Source: Paraburkholderia sp.
GTDB lineage: Bacteria; Pseudomonadota; Gammaproteobacteria; Burkholderiales; Burkholderiaceae
NCBI GenBank assembly: GCA_004322045.1
Contig: SCRN01000014.1
Span: forward strand, 62,001 to 126,000
DNA: 64,000 nucleotides
Direction: 5' to 3'
This document shows, piece after piece, positions 45,607 to 53,873 of the stretch. How positions within the stretch are numbered: position 1 is the first letter of the stretch; each line of letters starts with the position of its first letter. The notes beneath the pieces are model-generated. The model did no database searches. It was not told the DNA's origin and saw only the letters and a list, made by a program, of their open reading frames with translations. The position numbers and the translations under genes are program-made.

Positions 45607-46590
45607 CTACGACACCCTTCCCGCCCGCCGCATCGCCACCGGCTTCACCGCATCCTGCAGCGCCGGCGCCGCAGGCGCCGAATCATCGATCGACGTCGCC
45701 CGTCCGCCATCGCGGAAGAACGCCTGCTCGGCCGCGCGGTTCATCACCAAAATGCTGATCCGGCGATTGGTCGGCGCATTCGGATCGTTCCCCTGCAGCG
45801 GCTGCACATCGGCCAGCCCCCGCACTTGCAGCAGTTTATCGAGCCGCATCCCGCCCGTGACGAGCGCGCGCCGCGCGGCATTCGCCCGCTCCGACGAAAG
45901 CTCCCAGTTCGTATAGCCGTCCTCGCCGCCTCCGTACGGCACGTCATCGGTGTGGCCCGCGATCGAAATATGATTCTCGACATCGTTCAGCGCCCCGCCG
46001 ATCTGCGAAAGGATCGTCACGGCATACGGCTGCAGGCGCGTACTGCCGAGCGCGAACATCGGCCGCTTCTGCGAATCGACGATCTCGATGCGCAGGCCCT
46101 CGGCCGTGATCGAGATCCGAATCTGATCCTTGTACGCATTGAGCGCTGGCACGTGCTCGATCAACGCCGTCAACTTCTGCTTCAGTTGCTGCAACCGCTG
46201 CTGATCTTCCGGCGCAGGCTGCGGCGTCGCAGGCTGCGCCGTCGGCGCATTGGGCTGCGTCATCGCGCCGGCGCCGGGCCGCGTATCGGAGATATCGCGT
46301 CCGCCGCCCTGCACGACATTGGACTGCGAAGCATTGGAACTTTCATTACCCGAAAACAGCGCCGAGAGCGGCGTGTTGAAGTATTCGGAGATCCCTTGCT
46401 TGTCGTATTTGGAGGTCGATCCGAGCAGCCACATCAACAAGAAGAACGCCATCATCGCCGTGACGAAGTCCGCATAGGCGATCTTCCACGCCCCGCCGTG
46501 ATGGCCTTCGTGATCGCCACCCTTCTTGCGCCTAACGACGATGCTCATCGGCCGCTTGTCCGCGGCCTCTTTGGAGAGTCTGTCACCCAT
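45607..46590 (-). CDS. motB: flagellar stator protein MotB (set 2)
   Basis: A 327-residue MotB paralogue. The transmembrane helix carries the ion-binding Asp41 in AYADFVTAMMAFFLLMWLL. The periplasmic part has a Pro/Gln-rich linker (about 110-130) and the OmpA-like domain with ISIAGHTDDVPYGGG and NWELSSERANAARRAL. The start at 46590 is used; the ATG at 46548, giving 313 residues, is also possible. It pairs with the MotA gene upstream (13 bases apart). Having a second stator pair away from flhDC suggests condition-specific use. Confidence 0.92.
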   Translation of the reverse strand: MGDRLSKEAADKRPMSIVVRRKKGGDHEGHHGGAWKIAYADFVTAMMAFFLLMWLLGSTSKYDKQGISEYFNTPLSALFSGNESSNASQSNVVQGGGRDISDTRPGAGAMTQPNAPTAQPATPQPAPEDQQRLQQLKQKLTALIEHVPALNAYKDQIRISITAEGLRIEIVDSQKRPMFALGSTRLQPYAVTILSQIGGALNDVENHISIAGHTDDVPYGGGEDGYTNWELSSERANAARRALVTGGMRLDKLLQVRGLADVQPLQGNDPNAPTNRRISILVMNRAAEQAFFRDGGRATSIDDSAPAAPALQDAVKPVAMRRAGRVS

Positions 46591-46603
46591 GGCTCGCCGC
46601 TCG

Positions 46604-47482
46604 TTAAGAAACCGTAACCGGCTTCGAGGCCTTCGTCGCGCGGACGGTGTCGTCGAGCTCCTGGAACGTCGGGCGATCGTTCGTGAACAACACCTTACGG
46701 CCGAACTCGACGGCCACCGAGGGCGCATAGCCGCTCAGCGATGCGAGCAGCACCGCCTTCACGCACTGAAACGGCTTGGCCGCCGCGCGGCCCTTGGCCT
46801 GCAGCATGTCGGCCAGCGGCCCGATGAATCCGTACGAGAGCAAGATGCCGAGGAACGTACCGACCAACGCCGCCGCGATCATCCTGCCGAGCACAGCCGG
46901 CGGCTCGCCCACGGAAGCCATCGTATGGACGACGCCCATCACGGCCGCGACGATACCGAACGCCGGCAAGCCGTCGGCCATCTTCTGCAGCGCATTGGCG
47001 ACGACCGATTCTTCCGCGTGGTGCGTGACGAGCTCCTCGTCCATCAAGTCCTGCATCTCGAGCACGTTGATGTTGCCGGTCGACATCATGCGCAAATAGT
47101 CGACGATGAAATCGAGCAAATGGTGTTCGCTCACGATCGCCGGGTATTTCTGAAAGAGCGCGCTCTGCTCCGGCGCGTCGACGTCCGCCTCGAGTGCCAT
47201 CATCCCTTCCTTGCGCGCCTTTTGCATGAGCTCGTAGAGCAGCGCGATCAGCGCCAAATATTTAGCTTTGTCGTAGCGCGGGCCCTTGAAGCACGCGGGC
47301 AAGCTCTTGAGCGTCTTCTTCAACGTATGCACAGGGTTCGCAACGACAAATGCGCCGATTGCCGCCCCGAAAATACAGAGCAACTCGAACGGCTGAAGCA
47401 GCGCGAACAAATGACCGCCCTCGCCGACAAAACTGCCGATCACGGCGCCCAGCACCATGAGCCATCCAATCGCCACAAACAT
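46604..47482 (-). CDS. motA: flagellar stator protein MotA (set 2)
   Basis: A 292-residue four-helix stator subunit. It starts MFVAIGWLMVLGAVIGSF behind a GGGAGA ribosome site. The cytoplasmic loop has KARKEGMMALEADVDAPEQS and MDEELVTHHAEES. The last helices have LPAFGIVAAVMGVVHTM and GTFLGILLSYGFIG. It differs from the set 1 MotA throughout the N-terminal helices, so it is not a recent duplicate. No sigma-28 promoter was found upstream. Confidence 0.92.
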   Translation of the reverse strand: MFVAIGWLMVLGAVIGSFVGEGGHLFALLQPFELLCIFGAAIGAFVVANPVHTLKKTLKSLPACFKGPRYDKAKYLALIALLYELMQKARKEGMMALEADVDAPEQSALFQKYPAIVSEHHLLDFIVDYLRMMSTGNINVLEMQDLMDEELVTHHAEESVVANALQKMADGLPAFGIVAAVMGVVHTMASVGEPPAVLGRMIAAALVGTFLGILLSYGFIGPLADMLQAKGRAAAKPFQCVKAVLLASLSGYAPSVAVEFGRKVLFTNDRPTFQELDDTVRATKASKPVTVS

Positions 47483-47802
47483 AATTTCTCCCAAAGCTCC
47501 ATGCTGCGCCAATGCACCGGCCAACCGCGCACGAGCGGTGCGACGAACGAATCGTTCGCACGCCTATCGATCGCTCAAACGGAAACAACTCGATGAAGGC
47601 AGTCGATTTTTTGCCGATCGCGGCCACGCGGCGGCGAGGTCTGATATTCGTCCATGCCTAGCTAACGGCGCGAGCGCGCCTAGCTAAAGGGCTAGATGTC
47701 ATTGAATTAATGGGGACGCGGCCGAAATACGACGATGAATCGGTATCGACGACCGATCTCATGGAACTTTGATTTGGATCAAACGGTTGAGACAAAATGA
47801 GC
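47483..47802. other. intergenic region upstream of motA set 2
   Basis: A 320-base region carrying the promoter of the second motAB pair and the 3' flank of the YecD-like gene. I looked for the FliA consensus in the minus-strand direction and did not find it. No gene seen. Confidence 0.35.
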
Positions 47803-48381
47803 TTAACCGTTCATGGCAAACAGGACGTCGTCGGTTGTCCGCACATGGCCGAGCCGCGGAAAGATAAAGCGAACCGAGGCTTCGTGCTGCTCGGCCGAAG
47901 CGCAGCTCATCGCATCTTCGACGAGCACCAGCGAATAGTTGCGCTCGAACGCCGCTCGTGCAGTCGATTCGACGCCGATATTGGTCGAGATCCCGCCCAG
48001 CACGATCGTCCGAATGCCGCGACGGCGCAACTGCAAATCGAGTTCGGTGCCATAGAACGCATTCCACTGCCGCTTCGTGATCAACAGGTCGCGCTCGCCC
48101 ACTTCGAGCACGCCGGGAAAGGTCCACCAATTCGATGGCAAACCGCTCTCCGGTATTGCCGTGGGTTGATCGACGCTTTGCTTGAGCGCATCGCCAAAAT
48201 CTGGGCTAGGACCCACGCGGACGAACACGATCGGCGCACCCCGGTAGCGAAAACACGCGATCAGTTGCGCGCTCGCGGCGAGCACGGCCTCGCCGGTCCG
48301 GGGCCCCTTGGCGTAAGGCAAGATGCCTTCTTGCAAATCGATGAGGACGAGGACGGTGGTACGTGGATCGAGCTTATCCAT
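47803..48381 (-). CDS. isochorismatase-family hydrolase, YecD-like
   Basis: A 192-residue protein of the isochorismatase-like fold. The catalytic Asp15 (LIDLQEGILPYA) and Lys103 (ITKRQWNAFYG) are present. At the usual nucleophile site the sequence is ISTNIGVESTAR, with Gly136 in place of cysteine. This Gly is also seen in the E. coli YecD group, which this protein resembles over its whole length (NWWTFPG, RQWNAFYGTELDLQL). It is therefore not a standard cysteine amidohydrolase. Substrate unknown. It is divergent from the FadR-type regulator. Confidence 0.87.
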   Translation of the reverse strand: MDKLDPRTTVLVLIDLQEGILPYAKGPRTGEAVLAASAQLIACFRYRGAPIVFVRVGPSPDFGDALKQSVDQPTAIPESGLPSNWWTFPGVLEVGERDLLITKRQWNAFYGTELDLQLRRRGIRTIVLGGISTNIGVESTARAAFERNYSLVLVEDAMSCASAEQHEASVRFIFPRLGHVRTTDDVLFAMNG

Positions 48382-48699
48382 GATGGGTGGTTACGTTCAG
48401 TTAGGGTGGAGATGGACGGGAGCCGAATCGATGATTCGAACGGAAAAACGGCTGTCCTTCCTCGATCATTGAGAACGGATCGTAAAGCGGTTCTGATTAT
48501 GAGGGCAACCTCGCAAATGGACAGACGGCGGTGATCCAGCAGCTCAGCGAAAGAGCACGCGCGACGCGGGTATTGCCCCCGTCGTTCGTAACCGCTCGTA
48601 ATGGTGCGCAGGCCGACGCGCCCCACTCGTCGTTCATCCGACAACCACGCGGCTATAATGGGTACGATTCCGTACAGAGCCGTCTCCAAGAGGTAACCG
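48382..48699. other. divergent region between YecD-like gene and GntR regulator
   Basis: A 318-base region with no gene. Next to the regulator lies a TATAAT box at 48654-48659. Just downstream is a palindromic TACGATTCCGTA (48663-48674), a possible autoregulatory operator because its GTACGAT core recurs in the porin upstream repeats. Confidence 0.5.
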
Positions 48700-49440
48700 A
48701 TGTCCGCATCGCCCCTCGCCGCCCCGCCGCGGCGCGCCCGCAATCTGGCTGAATTCGTCGTCGGCCGATTGACCGAGCAGATCGAAACGAGCGCGCTCAA
48801 GCCTGGCGACAAGCTGCCCACCGAATCTCAGTTGATGGAGACAATGCATGTGAGCCGCACCGTCATCCGTGAGGCGATTTCGCGCTTGCAAGCCGCGAAG
48901 ATGATCGAGACGCGCCACGGTATCGGCAGCTTCGTGCTCGAATCGCGCGCGTCGAAACTCGACATCGACATGATTCCGGCCACGACGCTGCGCGACGTGC
49001 TCTCGATTCTCGAGTTGCGCATCAGCCTCGAAACCGAATGCGCCGGTCTCGCCGCGCAACGCGCTCAGCCGGACGATATCTCGCGCATCCGGAATGCGCT
49101 CGATGCATTGAACGCGTCACGTGACGCGGGCCGAGCCAGCGTCGATTCCGATTTGAAGTTTCACATCGCAGTCGCCCGCGCCACGGGCAATCGCTACTTC
49201 ATCGATATCCTCACGCAACTGGGCACCGCCTTGATTCCGCGCGAGCGCATCGATTCAGCCGGGATCGCCGACGAAGACCCGCAAGCCTATCTCTCGCACG
49301 TCAATCGCGAGCACGAGAGCATTCTCGACTCCATCGCACGGCACGACGCCGAAAGCGCACGCGCCGCCATGCGCATGCATCTATCGAACAGCCGCGAGCG
49401 ACTGCGCCGCGCCTACAAGCGCGCAAGCGGGAACGACTAG
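48700..49440 (+). CDS. FadR/GntR family transcriptional regulator
   Basis: A 246-residue regulator. The winged helix-turn-helix is at about residues 12-75 (LAEFVVGRLTEQIETSALKPGD, LPTESQLMETMHVSRTVIREAISRLQAAKMIETRHGIGSF, quoted in part). The C-terminal FCD ligand-binding domain runs from about 95 to 240 with helical Asp/His metal-site residues (DLKFHIAVARATGN, VNREHESILDSI). FCD regulators usually sense acids such as uronates or dicarboxylates. It most likely controls the porin downstream and itself, as both promoter regions share GTACGAT cores. Confidence 0.92.
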   Translation: MSASPLAAPPRRARNLAEFVVGRLTEQIETSALKPGDKLPTESQLMETMHVSRTVIREAISRLQAAKMIETRHGIGSFVLESRASKLDIDMIPATTLRDVLSILELRISLETECAGLAAQRAQPDDISRIRNALDALNASRDAGRASVDSDLKFHIAVARATGNRYFIDILTQLGTALIPRERIDSAGIADEDPQAYLSHVNREHESILDSIARHDAESARAAMRMHLSNSRERLRRAYKRASGND

Positions 49441-49922
49441 CGCCACGTTTTAGGGCCTGTTCGCGCCAATTCCCCACTTGCGCTGGCCACCTGCAAGCCC
49501 TAGCGCGCAAAAGCGTTGCAGCCAGCCGACACCCGTTAGCGCATACGCGCGGGGCGCGGCGGCTCGCACTCGGTGCTCGCCATCCGCGCGTTGGCACCCT
49601 CCCGCGCGAGCGCCTGCTGCCGACTCCCCGAGCCCACGCTAGCGCACCGCCAGGCCCCGGCGAGCGAGCCCGGCAGTCCGCCCGAAGAGGCCTTCTCACA
49701 CCAGCATAAGTCATCGTACAACTGGTACACGACACCTCGAAATTCGTCTTCTTGGTAGTTTCCCTACTAATATGCGCTCCATTTCCCTGGTCACAATGCG
49801 ACTCGCCGTCAGTTGTACGATGACTTACAAGATAACTCTCCGACAACGGCGGCAAGCGAAATTCGGGCGCGCGGCACTGTGCCGACGCCGTTGGGACGTA
49901 GCGATCAACCACGGAGACTCAA
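49441..49922. other. porin upstream region
   Basis: A 482-base region. Its first 240 bases show nothing clear. The second half holds a 17-base inverted repeat pair (49707-49723 and 49811-49827) that flanks an AT-richer stretch where the porin promoter should lie. A GGAGA ribosome site precedes the porin start. Confidence 0.5.
49707..49827. promoter_or_regulatory. paired 17-bp inverted repeats, candidate GntR operator sites
   Basis: TAAGTCATCGTACAACT at 49707-49723 and its exact reverse complement at 49811-49827, separated by 87 bases. Both arms carry the GTACGAT core that also occurs at the regulator's own promoter (48662-48668). Such spaced sites would suit DNA looping by the FadR-type regulator encoded upstream. 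Confidence 0.65.
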
Positions 49923-51137
49923 TTGAACAAGCGCGTATTGGAACTGTCGGCCCTCGCTCTGGCTGCCGGCTTCGCAGCGGGTGCTGCGCAGGCGCAGACC
50001 AGCGTCACGTTGTACGGGATCGTCGATACGGGGATCGGTTACCAAAGCAATCAGGCGCCGGCAATGGGCGCGACCTCGGGCGGCAAGGCCGCGACGAGAA
50101 TGATCAACGGCATCTGGTCGGGTAGCCGCTTCGGCTTCAAGGGAAGCGAAGACCTGGGCGGCGGCACGAAAGCGGTGTTCCAGCTCGAAGAGGGCTTTAA
50201 CAGCGCGACGGGCGGACAAAGCGTGAATGGCCTTGCGTTCAACCGGCAGGCGTATGTCGGCCTGAGCGATGCCCGCTACGGCACGCTGACGTTGGGGCGT
50301 CAGTACACCTCCTTTTACACGCTGCTGTCTCCGTGGAGCCCGACGACGTGGCTGACGGGCGCATTTGGGGCGCATCCGGGCGATATCGATTCGTTGGACA
50401 CGAACTATCGCGCGAACAACTCGTTCGTCTATACCTCGCCGACCTTCAGCGGCTTGACACTGAGCGGCTCGTACTCCATGGGCGGCGAAGCGGGCAGCTT
50501 CAACGCGGGCTCGACTTGGAGCGCCGCGGCGCAGTATAAGAACGGCCCCCTCGGCGTCGCCGCGGGCTTTCAGCGCGTGAACAATTCGGCGGTCGGCGGC
50601 GGTGCTTGGGGCTCGTTCTCGACCGTCACCAACAACGGCAGCCAGCCTGCCGTGTCGGCGCTGAACAACGGTTATCAGTTGGCGCAAGCGCAGCAGCGGA
50701 TCGCGGTGACGGGCGGTTGGCAATTCACGCCGTCGTGGGATGTTTCGGTGTCCTACTCGAACGTGCAGTACATCCCGGGCGCGAACTCGAAGTTCGCCAG
50801 CGAAGCCGTGTTCAATACGTACGGCGCGGTGTTGCATTGGAAGGCGACGCCCGCGCTGGATCTGGCCGGCGGCTACAGCTATACGAAGGCGTCGAAGGCC
50901 AACGGCGTGACCGACGGCGCGCAGTATCACCAGTTCGTGCTCTCGCAGTACTACTCGCTGTCCAAGCGCACGGCGTTCTACTTGCTCGAAGCCTACACGC
51001 GCGCGAACGGTCAAACGCTCAATGCGGCGGGCGGCGTGATCAACGCAACGGCCACGATCGGCGACGGCTTCAACGGAACCCCTTCGGCCTCGCGCAGCTT
51101 GTTTGCCGCGGGCGCGGGCATCGTGCATCGGTTCTAA
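49923..51137 (+). CDS. Gram-negative porin (OmpC/Omp_C-like)
   Basis: A 404-residue trimeric outer-membrane porin. A signal peptide (about residues 1-24, ending AQAQ) is followed by SVTLYGIVDTGIGY, the start of the first strand. The eyelet region GSRFGFKGSEDLGGGTKAVFQLEEGF and the C-terminal GAGIVHRF with terminal Phe for outer-membrane assembly are present. The start is TTG, with GGAGA 7 bases upstream; no better ATG exists in frame. The FadR-type regulator lies upstream in the same direction, suggesting uptake of a small acid or oligosaccharide. Confidence 0.95.
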   Translation: MNKRVLELSALALAAGFAAGAAQAQTSVTLYGIVDTGIGYQSNQAPAMGATSGGKAATRMINGIWSGSRFGFKGSEDLGGGTKAVFQLEEGFNSATGGQSVNGLAFNRQAYVGLSDARYGTLTLGRQYTSFYTLLSPWSPTTWLTGAFGAHPGDIDSLDTNYRANNSFVYTSPTFSGLTLSGSYSMGGEAGSFNAGSTWSAAAQYKNGPLGVAAGFQRVNNSAVGGGAWGSFSTVTNNGSQPAVSALNNGYQLAQAQQRIAVTGGWQFTPSWDVSVSYSNVQYIPGANSKFASEAVFNTYGAVLHWKATPALDLAGGYSYTKASKANGVTDGAQYHQFVLSQYYSLSKRTAFYLLEAYTRANGQTLNAAGGVINATATIGDGFNGTPSASRSLFAAGAGIVHRF

Positions 51138-51176
51138 GTCTTTGAGTTTTCCGAGGTAGAAGAGAAGCAGTGTTGG

Positions 51177-51216
51177 GCGGCTATCTGCGGGCTTTCCGTC
51201 GATAGCCGCATTTTTT
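51177..51216 (+). terminator. rho-independent terminator of porin gene
   Basis: Arms GCGGCTATC (51177-51185) and GATAGCCGC (51201-51209) with a 15-base loop, followed by A and six T residues (51211-51216). It lies 40 bases past the porin stop. Confidence 0.92.
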
Positions 51217-51282
51217 GCTCACCGAACTTCATTCGCGCTCGCAAAGCGTTCGATGATGGCGGTTAATCTGCTGTTCGACGTT

Positions 51283-53499
51283 TCACCACCGTTGCATGAG
51301 GGCTGCCACCTGAGACGCCGCCATCGCGCCACGGTAGAGGCGAAAATCGTCGATCAAGCCGGCGAACAAAGGATCCCCACTCCATTGCGAGCGGCCGATC
51401 CAGTTTTGCGCCGTCTCACCAATGCGCCACGGAGCGAAGATGAAATCGCTCGAACTGTCGACCGCTGCGCCATTGACGTACAGCGTCGCCGTCGTCCCCG
51501 ATAGCGTGACGGCAACATGCACCCACTGGTCGAGCGGCAGCGCGGCCGTGCCGTCGAGACGCCGCTCGCCGTATGGCCCGTTGGTCGTGATCGCGAAGCG
51601 TACGACGCCCGCCGAGCCCATCGGCGTCAGGAACATATAACGGCCGGTGCCGGCGCCGAAATCGAACACGCGCGCCCACCGGTTCGCACGTTTCCAATTG
51701 ATCCATGCCGCGACCGTGAAATCGGATATGTCCGCAACGATGTCGTCGGGCAAGCTGACATAGCCGGTTGCGCCATCGAGCGAAACTGCGTTGCCGATTT
51801 TTCCGGCAACCTGCGTCGCGCCACCCACGAGCGTGCCCGTATGCCCGTTGCCCGTGGCGTCAGCGGCCACCGTTCCGCTCGCTTCGTCGAAGCCGAGCAG
51901 TGTGTGCGCTGCGAGCGCTGTCACCGCAGCCACCTGCGCACTGGTGCCGCTCTCACCGGAAGCCGTCGCAGCCGTAACGACGTAGTACCAGGTGCCCTGG
52001 CCGGGATTATCGGTGTGACTGAGCGGGTCGACGATGCCGGATGCGACGACGCCGTAGGGACCGCCGGTCGTCGCGGCGCGCTTGACCGTGTAGCTCGATG
52101 CTCCCGCCATGCCCCACCACGACAACACGACTCGTCCCGCTTCGGGCCACGCCGTGAGCCCCGATGGCGTCGCCGCCCCCGCAACCGCATCACGCGTGCA
52201 AGTCAATGTGCCGTAACCGAGTTGATCGTACCCACCGCTGGTCGAACCGTAATTGCCGCCGCCTCCTTCGGGCTGGATCGCAAGCGCGAATTTCGTCGAC
52301 CATGGGGCGGCGATGCCCCTGCGGTTCACGTAGTGGTTGTATACGAGCGCCCAACATGGGCGCACGGTCCCTTGGCTAGCGGTCGAAAACGCGGACTGCG
52401 TCACGTCCACATTCGAGTATGTGGCGTAGGGCACCGTCAGATATGTGCCGTCGGGCTGCACCAAATTCGACTTCGCCACGTATTCTGCGCCGGCAAGAAA
52501 CCGGTTGTTATCGTGCCCGTAGGCGTCGATGCCTTGATTCCATGCCATTTCGCAGATCACGCCGCCCAAGGCGATGCCAAGCGTGTTGTGGCCTTGGTCG
52601 CGGCCGCTCTCCTGCCATTGACCGAGATAGCCCGGATGCACGTAATAGACCGCCTGTGCGATCGCGCCGTTGCCGGGGCCGTTCAGGAAGTAGTTGATGC
52701 CCGAATCGAACAGCGTGCGATCGTCGCAGAGCACGCCGATCGCCATCACCGAGGCGATGTTGCACAGATCCCAATTGGCCCAGTAGTGCGTAATGTCCGT
52801 ACCGTTATGGCGACTCAAGAAGTCCGCGTTAATCGGATAGAAAATGTTGCGCATCATGCTCTGGAACGCCGCAAAATCGGTCGGCGCCCAACCCGCGTAG
52901 CCGCGCATGATCTCGCCGGCGTTGGCAAATTCGTAGCCGTAGATGCCGGCCGCGAGATCGACGTTCGTTTCGCCGCCCAACCGTTGCAGCGTCGACGACC
53001 ACGCATTCATGATCTGCACGGCTTTGTCGGCATAGCGCTGATCGCCGCCGATTCGCCAGCGCAGTGCGCATGCATAGGCGGCGGCAATATCGTTATAGAG
53101 CACGGGATAGTTTTGCGGACCACTACCGCCGCGATCGACTTCGACTTGCGGGCGCGGCGACCAAGACAGGCTCGCATGGCCATTCGCAATCAGGACATTC
53201 CAGCCATCGATCCAAGGCGTTGTTTGCGTCGAGACTTTCAGCGCCATGCGGTCGAAATCGCCCCGCGTGTGCAGCAGACCCGGGTGTACGAACGCACCGC
53301 TGGTGACGATTTCGGCCTCGCCGGTGGCCGCGTGCGTCAACGCACGGGCCGATGCCGTGCCACCCGCTGCGGAACGGATGAGCGATGCGGCGGAGCCCGC
53401 CTCCCCGCCGCATGCGGCAAGCGCCATCGCGCCAAGGCTATAAAGAAAGGTGCGCCGAGAAACATCCGGCGTCGGATCGTTCGTTTTCGTCTCGTTCAT
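51283..53499 (-). CDS. Tat-exported alginate-lyase-like protein with FN3-like and LamG domains
   Basis: A 738-residue secreted protein. A twin-arginine signal with lipobox-like end is at residues 12-35 (SRRTFLYSLGAMALAACGG). An alginate-lyase superfamily (alpha/alpha toroid) domain follows to about 410, with WNVLIANGHASL, RWRIGGDQRYADKAVQIMNAW and NNLGIALGG-like segments (NTLGIALGGVICEMAW). A fibronectin-III-like module (about 450-530, SWWGMAGASSYTVKRA) and a C-terminal LamG/concanavalin-like domain (about 540-738, GFDEASGTVAADATGNGHTG) complete it. It is outside the exopolysaccharide operon but co-oriented with it. It probably cleaves an acidic polysaccharide. Confidence 0.85.
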   Translation of the reverse strand: MNETKTNDPTPDVSRRTFLYSLGAMALAACGGEAGSAASLIRSAAGGTASARALTHAATGEAEIVTSGAFVHPGLLHTRGDFDRMALKVSTQTTPWIDGWNVLIANGHASLSWSPRPQVEVDRGGSGPQNYPVLYNDIAAAYACALRWRIGGDQRYADKAVQIMNAWSSTLQRLGGETNVDLAAGIYGYEFANAGEIMRGYAGWAPTDFAAFQSMMRNIFYPINADFLSRHNGTDITHYWANWDLCNIASVMAIGVLCDDRTLFDSGINYFLNGPGNGAIAQAVYYVHPGYLGQWQESGRDQGHNTLGIALGGVICEMAWNQGIDAYGHDNNRFLAGAEYVAKSNLVQPDGTYLTVPYATYSNVDVTQSAFSTASQGTVRPCWALVYNHYVNRRGIAAPWSTKFALAIQPEGGGGNYGSTSGGYDQLGYGTLTCTRDAVAGAATPSGLTAWPEAGRVVLSWWGMAGASSYTVKRAATTGGPYGVVASGIVDPLSHTDNPGQGTWYYVVTAATASGESGTSAQVAAVTALAAHTLLGFDEASGTVAADATGNGHTGTLVGGATQVAGKIGNAVSLDGATGYVSLPDDIVADISDFTVAAWINWKRANRWARVFDFGAGTGRYMFLTPMGSAGVVRFAITTNGPYGERRLDGTAALPLDQWVHVAVTLSGTTATLYVNGAAVDSSSDFIFAPWRIGETAQNWIGRSQWSGDPLFAGLIDDFRLYRGAMAASQVAALMQRW

Positions 53500-53873
53500 A
53501 GAGGTCCGTGTGGGAATCGTTGCCGCGCGCCGTTGCAGCGATAGCTGTGCCGTTGCCTGCCGGTATCGATGCACTTACGCACGCGCCACGCAAACGTTAG
53601 CGCGTACGCAGCCGTGCGCACCAACATGGGCGCCAGCGTCATCGATTGTTGCATCAACGGGTGAACAGCCGTGGATGAAGAAAGCGCACGGCGACGTCAG
53701 GATCGACGGAAAATGCGGTCAGGAAAACCTCAGGGCGCGGTTCAATGCACGGGCGCCAGTTCGTGCTCTCGCAGTAATACTCGCCGGATAGCCGCTTTTC
53801 TTACGGAAGCGCCATTCGCGCTCGCAATGTGCTCGATCGGCTGGTCATCGCCTTCGCATAAGTTCCGGCGCCG
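53500..53873. other. intergenic region between lyase gene and exopolysaccharide operon
   Basis: A 374-base region. It carries the 5' flank of the lyase gene and the 3' end of the exopolysaccharide operon. No gene, hairpin terminator or recognisable promoter was found. Confidence 0.4.

Noticed and set aside
47483-47802. Sigma-28 promoter for the second motAB set
   Set aside because: Boxes resembling AACTTTG and ATCGGT occur, but the spacing is about 18 bases and the -10 is poor.
51517-53544. 675-codon plus-strand frame opposite the lyase gene
   Set aside because: Low-complexity Arg-rich translation with no domain; the minus frame has a Tat signal and recognisable domains.
51230-53827. 15-bp direct repeat (51230-51244 and 53813-53827) flanking the alginate-lyase-like gene, which could mark a transposed unit
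   Set aside because: A 15-base match between two positions in 64 kb of GC-biased DNA is expected by chance. No target duplication or transposase is present.
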